Assembly: GCA_031274465.1 (NCBI GenBank)
Contig: JAISQC010000236.1
Span: forward strand, 1 to 5,186
Source: Synergistaceae bacterium
GTDB lineage: Bacteria; Synergistota; Synergistia; Synergistales; Synergistaceae
Length of the DNA: 5,186 nucleotides
Direction of reading: 5' to 3'
Positions 1-5,181 of the stretch are shown piece after piece (the first letter of the stretch is position 1; each line of letters begins with the position of its first letter). A program made the translations under genes and the position numbers. The notes beneath the pieces were generated by a model. That model saw only the letters and a program-made list of their open reading frames with translations, searched no databases and had not been told where the DNA came from.

Positions 1-549
1 TATCAGGAAGCCGAGCGAATTCACCTCGCGCGCCCTCACCAAACCGGCTATCTTTGGCAAGACCTCCGGCAAGAACTTCTGTCCCCCAAAACCCGGGTTG
101 ACGGCCATCACAAGCACCAAGCCAGCCATGTGAAGCACCGGCTCGATCATCGACAGCGGCGTGCCGGGGTTGATGGATATCCCCGGCAGAACGCCCTCCG
201 CGCGTATGGCCTGCAGCGCCCTGTGCGCGTGCTTTGCGGATTCCGCGTGCACAGTCAGGACGTCGGGGCGGGCCGCGATGAACATGTCCAGAAAAGCTTC
301 GGCCGGCTCGACCATCAGATGGACGTCTATGAAGGCGCCCTCGAACCCCCGCCTGAGGGCTCCGACCATCGACGGCCCGTAAGACAGGTTGGGGACGAAG
401 TGCCCGTCCATAACGTCCACATGTATCCAGTCGGCCTCTTGCCCCAGCGCGCGAACCGAATCACCCACCGAAAGGGGGTCGGCGCTCAGGATGGAGGGGG
501 CTATGAGGACGTTCCTGCCCCTTTTGAGGCCAAACGCTCCAGCCGTCAA
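1..549 (-). CDS. rpe: Ribulose-phosphate 3-epimerase, 3' end cut off by the window edge
   Basis: Interconverts D-ribulose 5-phosphate and D-xylulose 5-phosphate in the cytosolic pentose-phosphate pathway; a TIM-barrel metalloenzyme. The 183 visible residues carry the N-terminal family motif IAPSILSAD (16-24, substrate-binding Ser19), HVDVMDGHFVPN (43-54, with metal ligand His43 and catalytic/metal Asp45), DVHLMVEP (75-82, metal ligand His77) and the signature VMAVNPGFGGQKF (147-159). The second catalytic Asp, in the usual VDGG motif, should lie a few residues beyond the left edge; about 35-45 residues are missing from a usual length near 220. The start is TTG at 549-547: it overlaps the TGA of the upstream PASTA gene as TTGA, has AGGAG 8 nt upstream, and the next in-frame ATG (residue 47) would remove essential motifs. 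Expression is probably translationally coupled to the PASTA gene. The protein has a slightly long N-terminus of about 13 residues before the barrel. Family assignment is nearly certain. Confidence 0.97.
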   Translation of the reverse strand, partial: MTAGAFGLKRGRNVLIAPSILSADPLSVGDSVRALGQEADWIHVDVMDGHFVPNLSYGPSMVGALRRGFEGAFIDVHLMVEPAEAFLDMFIAARPDVLTVHAESAKHAHRALQAIRAEGVLPGISINPGTPLSMIEPVLHMAGLVLVMAVNPGFGGQKFLPEVLPKIAGLVRAREVNSLGFLI

Positions 550-1733
550 TTATACTTCTCCTGCCACACCTGCTGATCTCCGAGCTGGACGGTCACCGTC
601 GCGCTGCCCGTATAAGGGGCGTCCATGGTTATGTACTCCCCGCCTTTTACCTGCTGCTCTCTGAGTGATTTCGTGCCCGACTGGTCGTTCAGCAGTATCC
701 GAAGCGCCATCGAGCGCGCCAGCGGCGGCACCTGATAGCGCACTTTCGCGATCTTCCCTGTGGCCGGGGCGACGATGGCGGGAACGCTTTGCTGCGCTGG
801 CTGTTGATTGCCGGCCTGAGGCGCGCCGGACGGAGGCCTCGTCCCCACGGCAGGCGCAGGCTGGTTGGGGTTCCAGGTCGAAGCCTCCGGCGCGAGGGGC
901 CTGGCGGGTCCCGCCGCGCTGGCTCCAGACGATCCAGCCGGCGCCGTCGCTATGGACGCCGCCGGAGCGCCGGGAGGCGCGGACGCGCTTTGGCCTGCCG
1001 CATTCTGCCCGTCGTCTGGGGTTGGAGCGCTTGCGATGTGAATCGTAACGCCCCTTCCCGCCGGCACGCGCGCGCCTGCCCTCGGCTCAGTCCTGAAGAC
1101 TGTGCCGGGCGGCGATTGATTGGACTCCACCGTTATGACCTTCGCAACTTCGAGGTCGCTCTGCTCGATTATCTGGCGCGCCTGCCTCTCCGGCTGCCCT
1201 CTGAGATCCGGGACCTGAACCGTTTCGGCCCTCTCGGCCCCGCCCTCGCTCACGAGAAGGTCCACCATCCTGCTGTTCAAGACCATGGCAGGGGCGGACG
1301 GGTTTTGCGCGATTACGGTCCCGGGCTGCTTCAGCTGGTCGGGCACCCTCACTACGGCGCCGATCTTGAAGCCAGCGTCGTTGAGCTCGCGCGCCGCAAC
1401 CGCGAACTCCTTGCCCCTCACGTCGGGAATGCGGAGCTGCGCGCCGCCCCTGCTCACCCTGAGCGTGACTATCTTACCCCGATCCGTCTTCTCCCCGGGC
1501 GAGATGCTCTGGGATATCACTATGCCCTCGGGTTGGCTGGAATCCACCTGGTCTATCCGCGCCGACAGACCGGCGCCCTGAAGCTGGTTAGCCGCCTCGA
1601 CGGCGGAAAGCCCTATTAGCGTCGGGACGAGCGCGGAGTCGTTGCTTCCGAACACGATCTTGAGCGCCATGTAGCCCGAGGACGCCAGCACGATCAGAGC
1701 TATTGCAATCCCCCATCTGAAAAGCCTGTTCAA
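546..1733 (-). CDS. Membrane-anchored protein with three PASTA domains, no kinase domain
   Basis: A 395-residue predicted type II membrane protein. Layout: short basic N-terminus (1-7, two Arg), one hydrophobic anchor (about 8-28), PASTA repeats at about 34-95, 99-163 and 172-234 (each opening with a V/I-P-x-L/V-x-G-type motif, such as IPDVRG at 102 and VPDLRG at 174, and carrying a P-G-T/I-V-x-x-Q/T-x-P core), a low-complexity Ala/Pro/Gly/Ser/Gln linker (about 235-325), and a C-terminal segment (about 326-395) that looks beta-rich. PASTA domains in known proteins bind muropeptides or beta-lactams and occur in PrkC/Stk kinases and some PBPs, so an extracytoplasmic cell-wall role is inferred. 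No kinase or transpeptidase motif is present. The start is TTG at 1733-1731: an in-frame TAG lies one codon further upstream, and the first internal ATG (residue 22) would cut the anchor. It follows rsmB after 28 nt and overlaps rpe by 4 nt. The kinase gene usually found in this position in Firmicutes is missing. Exact function is unknown. Confidence 0.92.
   Translation of the reverse strand: MNRLFRWGIAIALIVLASSGYMALKIVFGSNDSALVPTLIGLSAVEAANQLQGAGLSARIDQVDSSQPEGIVISQSISPGEKTDRGKIVTLRVSRGGAQLRIPDVRGKEFAVAARELNDAGFKIGAVVRVPDQLKQPGTVIAQNPSAPAMVLNSRMVDLLVSEGGAERAETVQVPDLRGQPERQARQIIEQSDLEVAKVITVESNQSPPGTVFRTEPRAGARVPAGRGVTIHIASAPTPDDGQNAAGQSASAPPGAPAASIATAPAGSSGASAAGPARPLAPEASTWNPNQPAPAVGTRPPSGAPQAGNQQPAQQSVPAIVAPATGKIAKVRYQVPPLARSMALRILLNDQSGTKSLREQQVKGGEYITMDAPYTGSATVTVQLGDQQVWQEKYN
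558..562 (-). promoter_or_regulatory. Ribosome binding site of rpe
   Basis: AGGAG on the minus strand, 8 nt before the TTG codon at 549-547 and inside the last codons of the PASTA gene. Together with the 4-nt TTGA overlap it decides for the non-ATG start of rpe. Confidence 0.75.
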
Positions 1734-1765
1734 TCCCTATTCCCCCCATTTGCAACCGTGCTCAT
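1730..1765 (-). other. Twelve-codon mini-ORF bridging rsmB and the PASTA gene
   Basis: An ATG at 1765-1763 overlaps the rsmB stop as ATGA. The frame runs 11 sense codons (MSTVANGGNRD) and stops at 1732-1730, where its TGA overlaps the PASTA start as TTGA. Only a weak purine-rich stretch (GAAGAAG) precedes its ATG. The exact double overlap would let ribosomes pass from rsmB to the PASTA start. It could equally be chance in a 28-nt gap. No function is assigned to the peptide itself. Confidence 0.2.
1742..1747 (-). promoter_or_regulatory. Probable ribosome binding site of the PASTA gene
   Basis: A run of six G on the minus strand, 8 nt before the TTG start at 1733. It can pair with the CCUCC anti-SD with one G-U wobble. 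It is not a canonical AGGAGG, so translation may depend partly on coupling from rsmB, which ends 28 nt upstream. Confidence 0.45.
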
Positions 1766-3078
1766 CTTTTCTTCTTCAATATAACCGTATAAAAACCGTC
1801 CATCCACGGGGTTTCCGGGAACAGCAGCGTGCCATACGGCTTTCCCCTGCGGCTGGATGGCACGCGGCATTTCGCCGGAAGCTCCACCATGTCAGTCCTA
1901 GACGCCAGCACGGAACCCGCGACCGCCTCGTTTTCGTCGCGGAAAATACTGCACGTACAGTATATTATAATACCACCGGGAGATAAGATATCACATGCCC
2001 TTGCGAGCAATAATTTTTGAAGTTCCGCCATCTGGGCGACGTTTGCCGGGTTTGTCCTCCACTTGCCGTCGGGATGCCGCCCCCACGTGCCGCTGCCGGA
2101 ACACGGGGCGTCCAGCAGGATGGCGGAGGGAGGGGTTTGAGGTTCGAGCGATAACGCGTCGCCGCAGAAGGCATTGACCCTGTCGGACACGCCAAGCCTC
2201 TTGAACTCCCTTTCCGCCGACCTCAGCCTCGGCAGGGACAGATCCCACCCCTCCACGACTGCTTCTTTGCAAAACGTGAGGATATGGCCGGATTTTATCC
2301 CGCGCCCCATGCACATGTCGAGCAGGCGCCCTCCATGCCAGTGCGACAGGAGGCTCTCAACCGCCAGTATTGACGACTCGGTCTGCGGCGTCACTTGCCC
2401 GGTGCCGTAGCCTGGGATATCGGGCGGGTAGGGGTTCGCCTCGACGCGTATCGCCGCTGGGGAGATGTCGGACTGAGAAGCACTGAACCCACAGCCAGCC
2501 GCCCATTCGCCGATGTCGAGCCCGGGAGATGCCCGCAGCGCCATCCAGGTCTGCATGGTAGAGAGCTGGACGAGCCTTTTTGCCTCCCCCACCCCCCACT
2601 CGCGGCCCCACGCGGCGGCGACCCAGCCTGGAACGCCAAACCCCAGCGCTTGGTCTCTCAACGCCGTGGAAACGCGCAGTTTTTGAATATATGCCGGCGC
2701 GTTTTCCATTACCGAATGCAGCACGGCATTGATGAGGGCGGGTTCCCCGGAAGAATCCCCCTCGCCGCTTTTGGCGCGCTGGACGAGGGCGTTTACCAGC
2801 ACCCCGGGCTTGAAATGGCGCAGCTCCAGAACTCCGGCGATGCCGACCACGAGGGAGGAATGCGTTTCGCGGCTGAGGGCGCCGGCCGGCCTCTTGCAGA
2901 ATTTCGCCAGCAGGTGCTTCCACAGCGCCATGCGGCGGAAGGCGATGTAAACTAAAGTTGAGGCGAGCTTCCTCTCGGCGGGCTCGACGTCCTTCAAGGC
3001 GTGCCTGAGGGACTCGGAGGCAAACATCCCCCTCTCGACATCGGCCAAAACCCGCAGGGCCCCTTCTATTCCCCTCAT
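1762..3078 (-). CDS. rsmB: 16S rRNA (cytosine-967-C5)-methyltransferase RsmB
   Basis: SAM-dependent enzyme that methylates C967 of 16S rRNA (Sun/Fmu family). At 438 residues it has normal length. Residues about 1-135 match the helical NusB-like RNA-binding domain. The Rossmann methyltransferase part follows: a VTPQTESS segment at 229-236, SAM motif I at 254-262, an acidic SAM-ribose position at Asp279 followed by the RLxSAxxxxxRLG stretch, GDA at 306-308, motif IV DAPCSGSG (323-330) with Cys326 for product release, and motif VI CTCS (374-377) with the nucleophile Cys376. Both catalytic cysteines are present, so it should be active. Motif I reads DMCMGRGIK rather than the usual DxCAAPGGK; the Lys is kept. 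The start is the ATG at 3078; no start codon lies between it and the upstream TGA in this frame, but no clear Shine-Dalgarno precedes it. The gene lies 81 nt after the zinc peptidase gene and 28 nt before the PASTA gene. RlmN or RsmF can be excluded by the NusB domain and motif set. Confidence 0.95.
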   Translation of the reverse strand: MRGIEGALRVLADVERGMFASESLRHALKDVEPAERKLASTLVYIAFRRMALWKHLLAKFCKRPAGALSRETHSSLVVGIAGVLELRHFKPGVLVNALVQRAKSGEGDSSGEPALINAVLHSVMENAPAYIQKLRVSTALRDQALGFGVPGWVAAAWGREWGVGEAKRLVQLSTMQTWMALRASPGLDIGEWAAGCGFSASQSDISPAAIRVEANPYPPDIPGYGTGQVTPQTESSILAVESLLSHWHGGRLLDMCMGRGIKSGHILTFCKEAVVEGWDLSLPRLRSAEREFKRLGVSDRVNAFCGDALSLEPQTPPSAILLDAPCSGSGTWGRHPDGKWRTNPANVAQMAELQKLLLARACDILSPGGIIIYCTCSIFRDENEAVAGSVLASRTDMVELPAKCRVPSSRRGKPYGTLLFPETPWMDGFYTVILKKKR

Positions 3079-3123
3079 CTGGCTATGCCGTCGAAATCGG
3101 GGCGGCGGCTGACGCGCCGCGAT

Positions 3124-3139
3124 AAACCCGTCGGGGTTT
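3124..3139 (-). repeat. Short hairpin in the peptidase-rsmB gap
   Basis: A perfect 6-bp inverted repeat, AAACCC and GGGTTT, with a 4-nt loop. It lies 20 nt beyond the peptidase stop and 45 nt before the rsmB ATG. No T-tract follows on the minus strand, so it is not a convincing intrinsic terminator. It could slow RNA decay or modulate read-through, or be chance. An 8-bp GCGATCGC palindrome (3143-3150) lies just upstream. Confidence 0.35.
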
Positions 3140-3159
3140 CGAGCGATCGCGGGGGGTTT

Positions 3160-3852
3160 TCAGTTTCTTCTCCCACGCGACCTCACCAGAAAATACAGCA
3201 ACTGAGCAGCGGCCATCACAGTCGCCGCCACATAGGTCAGCGCCGCCGCGCTCAAGACGCTTTTAGCGCCCGAAAGCTCTGCCGGCGTCAGTGCGCCGGT
3301 CCCAGACAGCACCCGCAGGGCGCGGTTCGACGCGTCGAACTCCACCGGGAGGGTCACCACCTGAAAAACCACAGCGCAGGTAAACAGCAATATCCCAAGG
3401 TTGACAAGGGCTGAGAGGCGCAGTATCAGGCCGAGGAAAAAGAACATGTACGCGGAATTAGACCCAATCGTCGCGATGGGAACCAGCGCGTTCCTCAAGC
3501 GCAGCGGGGCGTATCCGTCCCTGTCCTGCACCGCGTGCCCCACCTCGTGGGCCGCGACTCCGATGGCGGCGATGCTGGAGCTGCCCCCGACCGAGTCCGA
3601 CAGCCTGAGGGTCTTGCTCCTCGGATCGTAGTGGTCGGTCAGGTTCCCCCCGACGCGCTCTACCCTCACGCTCTGAAGGCCGAAACCGTCCAGGAGCATC
3701 CTCGACACCGAATCGGCGCCCAACCCGCGCGACGAGCGCACCGCGCTGTAGCGGGCGAAAGTGGTCTTCACCTTCATCTGCGCGTACAGCGCTAACAGCA
3801 TGGCAGGTATCACCAGAGCTATATACAGCGGGTCGAACATCATAGGATACAT
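3160..3852 (-). CDS. yugP: Membrane zinc metallopeptidase, YugP family (Zn_peptidase_2)
   Basis: An integral-membrane neutral zinc metallopeptidase like Bacillus YugP. Physiological substrates are not established for the family; membrane-protein turnover is the usual guess. Counting from the upstream ATG at 3858, there is an N-terminal hydrophobic segment (about 9-28), then the family stretch LYAQMKVKTTFARYS (24-38), a basic-acidic loop, the zinc motif HEVGH (104-108, two His ligands and catalytic Glu105), two hydrophobic segments (about 127-170), the LPVEFDAS motif (170-177, Glu173 as probable third zinc ligand), and a C-terminal membrane segment (about 205-225) ending in an Arg-rich tail. 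About 230 residues is the normal size. The start is placed at the ATG at 3852 because AGGAGG lies 7 nt upstream of it; the ATG at 3858 is only 1 nt from that site, too close. It has its own promoter and is followed in the same frame by rsmB after a single TGA. In clostridia this gene often sits next to rsmB and fmt, which fits. Confidence 0.93.
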   Translation of the reverse strand: MYPMMFDPLYIALVIPAMLLALYAQMKVKTTFARYSAVRSSRGLGADSVSRMLLDGFGLQSVRVERVGGNLTDHYDPRSKTLRLSDSVGGSSSIAAIGVAAHEVGHAVQDRDGYAPLRLRNALVPIATIGSNSAYMFFFLGLILRLSALVNLGILLFTCAVVFQVVTLPVEFDASNRALRVLSGTGALTPAELSGAKSVLSAAALTYVAATVMAAAQLLYFLVRSRGRRN

Positions 3853-3859
3853 CGGCATC

Positions 3860-3865
3860 CCTCCT
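3860..3865 (-). promoter_or_regulatory. Ribosome binding site that decides the zinc peptidase start
   Basis: A full AGGAGG on the minus strand. Spacing is 1 nt to the ATG at 3858 and 7 nt to the ATG at 3852; only the second fits normal initiation, shortening the protein by two residues. Confidence 0.8.
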
Positions 3866-3875
3866 CTTTGCAGAG

Positions 3876-3904
3876 ATTATATCCGCAAACGAGGGTAAAG
3901 ACAA
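3876..3904 (-). promoter_or_regulatory. Sigma70-type promoter ahead of the zinc peptidase gene
   Basis: The minus strand shows a perfect TATAAT -10 box (3881-3876) and TTGTCT as -35 (3904-3899, 4 of 6 matches), separated by exactly 17 bp. The predicted transcription start would be near 3869, leaving a very short leader that begins almost at the AGGAGG. It lies in the 80-nt AT-rich gap after the aminotransferase stop, and would drive the peptidase, rsmB, PASTA and rpe genes as a unit. No terminator separates it from the aminotransferase, so read-through from upstream is also possible. Confidence 0.6.
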
Positions 3905-3932
3905 TATTGGTCAACTGATAATGGGCAATTTT

Positions 3933-5066
3933 TCATGCGAGAAAGAACTCGGCTATGCCCGCCACCACCCTTTCCTGTTCCTCTGTGGTGAGTTCGGGGA
4001 ACATCGGAAGGGCCAGCACCTCCTCTGTCAGCTTTTCGGCAACCGGAAGCGCGCCTTTTTCGTAGCCCAGGTACGAGAAGCACGGCTGGAGGTGCAGGGC
4101 GAGCGGGTAGTAGACGCGCGAGGCAATGCCGCGCTCCGCCAGGAATTTCTGCAGCTCGTCCCTCCGGGGAACGCGAACGACGTACTGGTGGTACGTGTGC
4201 CTGTTGCCAGCCGTTTCCTCCGGGAGTGACACGTGCCCGAGCAACCCGCGTTCCGCGAACAGCAGCCCGTAGCGGCGGGCCGCTTCGCGGCGCTCCTCCG
4301 TCCACGTTTCGACATGCCGCAGCCTGACGCGCAGGATAGCGGCCTGAATGGCGTCCATCCTGCTGTTGATGCCGACCTCCCCGTGGAAGTAGCTCGACGG
4401 GGAACCGTGCACTCTCAGGCTCGCGACTCGGTCAGCCAGCGTGTCCGACTGGCTGGCCACCATTCCGGCGTCGCCGAACGCCCCGAGGTTCTTGGTCGGG
4501 AAAAACGAGAAACAGCCGAGCTCCCCCCACGTCCCGGCGCGGACGATGCCCGAGCCGCGGCGTCTGTGGGCCGCGAACGCCTGAGCGCAGTCCTCGACCA
4601 TCGCGATGTTTCGTTCGGCCAGAAAATCCGCCGCCTCTTCGAGCTTGCACATCTGCCCGAACAGGTGCACCGGGATGACCGCCCTCGTGCGCGGAGTGAC
4701 CGCATCGCGAACGCTGTCCATCGAAATATTGTACGACTTCGGCTCGACGTCGGCGAACACGGGCTTGGCACCGAGCCGGGTTATGCAGCTCGCGGTGGCG
4801 AAAAAACTGAACGGGGTCGTGATGACCTCGTCGCCGGCCTTCAGGTCGAGGGCCATCAATGCCAAAATCAGAGCGTCCGTGCCGGACGCGCACGAGACAG
4901 CCCTCTCGGTTTCGAGGTACCCGGCGGCCTCCCGCTCGAACCCTTGAACCTCCGGCCCCATGATGAACTGAGTCGATGACAGCACCTTGTCTACGGCTTC
5001 TTCTATCTCTTCTTCGACTCTGGCGTAGTTGCGTTTCAGGTCGAACGACGGTATCGGTTCGGACAT
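3933..5066 (-). CDS. PLP-dependent sugar aminotransferase, DegT/DnrJ/EryC1/StrS family
   Basis: Transfers an amino group, usually from glutamate, to a keto-sugar nucleotide for surface polysaccharide, glycan or related amino-sugar synthesis in the cytosol. The 377-residue length is typical. Fold type I signs: N-terminal FDLKRNYARVEEEI (8-21) and the QFIMGPEV segment (33-40); phosphate-binding SGTDAL (61-66); TTPFSFFATA (83-92); VEDCAQA (157-163) with Asp159 facing the PLP ring nitrogen and Gln162; SFFPTKNLGAFGDAG (187-201) with the Schiff-base Lys192; GINSRMDAIQAAI (232-244); and a C-terminal small domain with RVYYPLALHLQP (317-328). The family's usual Gly after AQAF is Ala165 here, a minor change. 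The overall pattern recalls WbpE-like 3-keto-sugar aminotransferases, but the substrate cannot be told from sequence and no other sugar genes are visible. The start is ATG at 5066 with GAGGAG 8 nt upstream. It is the first gene of the minus-strand run; its 120-nt AT-rich leader carries a hairpin and direct repeats. Confidence 0.94.
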   Translation of the reverse strand: MSEPIPSFDLKRNYARVEEEIEEAVDKVLSSTQFIMGPEVQGFEREAAGYLETERAVSCASGTDALILALMALDLKAGDEVITTPFSFFATASCITRLGAKPVFADVEPKSYNISMDSVRDAVTPRTRAVIPVHLFGQMCKLEEAADFLAERNIAMVEDCAQAFAAHRRRGSGIVRAGTWGELGCFSFFPTKNLGAFGDAGMVASQSDTLADRVASLRVHGSPSSYFHGEVGINSRMDAIQAAILRVRLRHVETWTEERREAARRYGLLFAERGLLGHVSLPEETAGNRHTYHQYVVRVPRRDELQKFLAERGIASRVYYPLALHLQPCFSYLGYEKGALPVAEKLTEEVLALPMFPELTTEEQERVVAGIAEFFLA

Positions 5067-5074
5067 GGCGGCAT

Positions 5075-5080
5075 CTCCTC
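5075..5080 (-). promoter_or_regulatory. Ribosome binding site of the aminotransferase gene
   Basis: GAGGAG on the minus strand, 8 nt before the ATG at 5066. An out-of-frame ATG (5074-5072) abuts this site but is too close to be used. Confidence 0.75.
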
Positions 5081-5081
5081 A

Positions 5082-5120
5082 AAATATCGTTTTTGCGTGA
5101 CGGGGCAGCTTGAAATATCG
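5082..5120. repeat. Two direct copies of an 8-bp repeat in the aminotransferase leader
   Basis: AAATATCG on the plus strand occurs at 5082-5089 and at 5113-5120, 31 bp apart, which is close to three helical turns. Both copies lie just upstream of the aminotransferase ribosome binding site. They could be paired operator half-sites or chance in AT-rich DNA. Confidence 0.3.
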
Positions 5121-5125
5121 CTGCC
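5104..5125 (-). repeat. Inverted repeat (hairpin) upstream of the aminotransferase gene
   Basis: GGCAGC and GCTGCC form a perfect 6-bp stem around a 10-nt AT-rich loop, about 40 nt before the start codon. No T-tract follows on the minus strand, so it is not a terminator. It may be an operator or a 5'-leader stem. It overlaps one copy of the AAATATCG repeat. Confidence 0.4.
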
Positions 5126-5139
5126 GTATTATTTATGAT
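5110..5139 (+). promoter_or_regulatory. Possible divergent promoter pointing off the right edge
   Basis: The plus strand has TTGAAA (5110-5115) and TATGAT (5134-5139), each 5 of 6 to consensus, with an 18-bp spacer. It would serve a plus-strand gene beyond the window, of which nothing is visible. No equally good minus-strand promoter was found in this leader, although the aminotransferase needs one. Its -35 lies between the hairpin arms, so hairpin-binding factors could affect it. Confidence 0.3.
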
Positions 5140-5169
5140 TGTCACGTTACAGGATAGAATATTGCCACG

Positions 5170-5181
5170 AAAAAATTTTTT
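5170..5181. other. A6T6 tract, 12-bp palindrome
   Basis: Six A followed by six T, part of a 14-bp GAAAAAATTTTTTC palindrome near the right edge. Such tracts give a narrow, stiff minor groove and can serve as an upstream promoter element or nucleoid-protein site; it could also be the tail of a feature beyond the window. Confidence 0.35.

Noticed and set aside
130..664. Plus-strand open frames opposite rpe
   Set aside because: The minus strand encodes unmistakable Rpe motifs over the same bases; the plus frames show no family features.
789..1619. Long plus-strand open frame of 276 codons opposite the PASTA gene
   Set aside because: Arg-rich, low-complexity translation with no recognisable domain; it mirrors GC-rich codon structure of the minus-strand gene, which has clear PASTA domains.
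3124..3139. Rho-independent terminator between the zinc peptidase and rsmB
   Set aside because: The 6-bp stem is real but has no T-tract after it on the transcribed strand, so it is listed only as a hairpin.
3866..3932. Terminator after the aminotransferase
   Set aside because: No GC-rich stem followed by T residues could be found; the CAATATTG palindrome is AT-rich and weak.
235..4305. CRISPR array, tRNA, insertion sequence or attachment site
   Set aside because: No regularly spaced repeats, tRNA-like cloverleaf, transposase frame or flanking target duplications were seen; the DNA is filled by ordinary chromosomal genes.
4233..4979. Plus-strand open frame of 248 codons opposite the aminotransferase
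   Set aside because: Shadow of a well-supported aminotransferase; composition is biased to Arg, Ala and Gly and no motif is seen.
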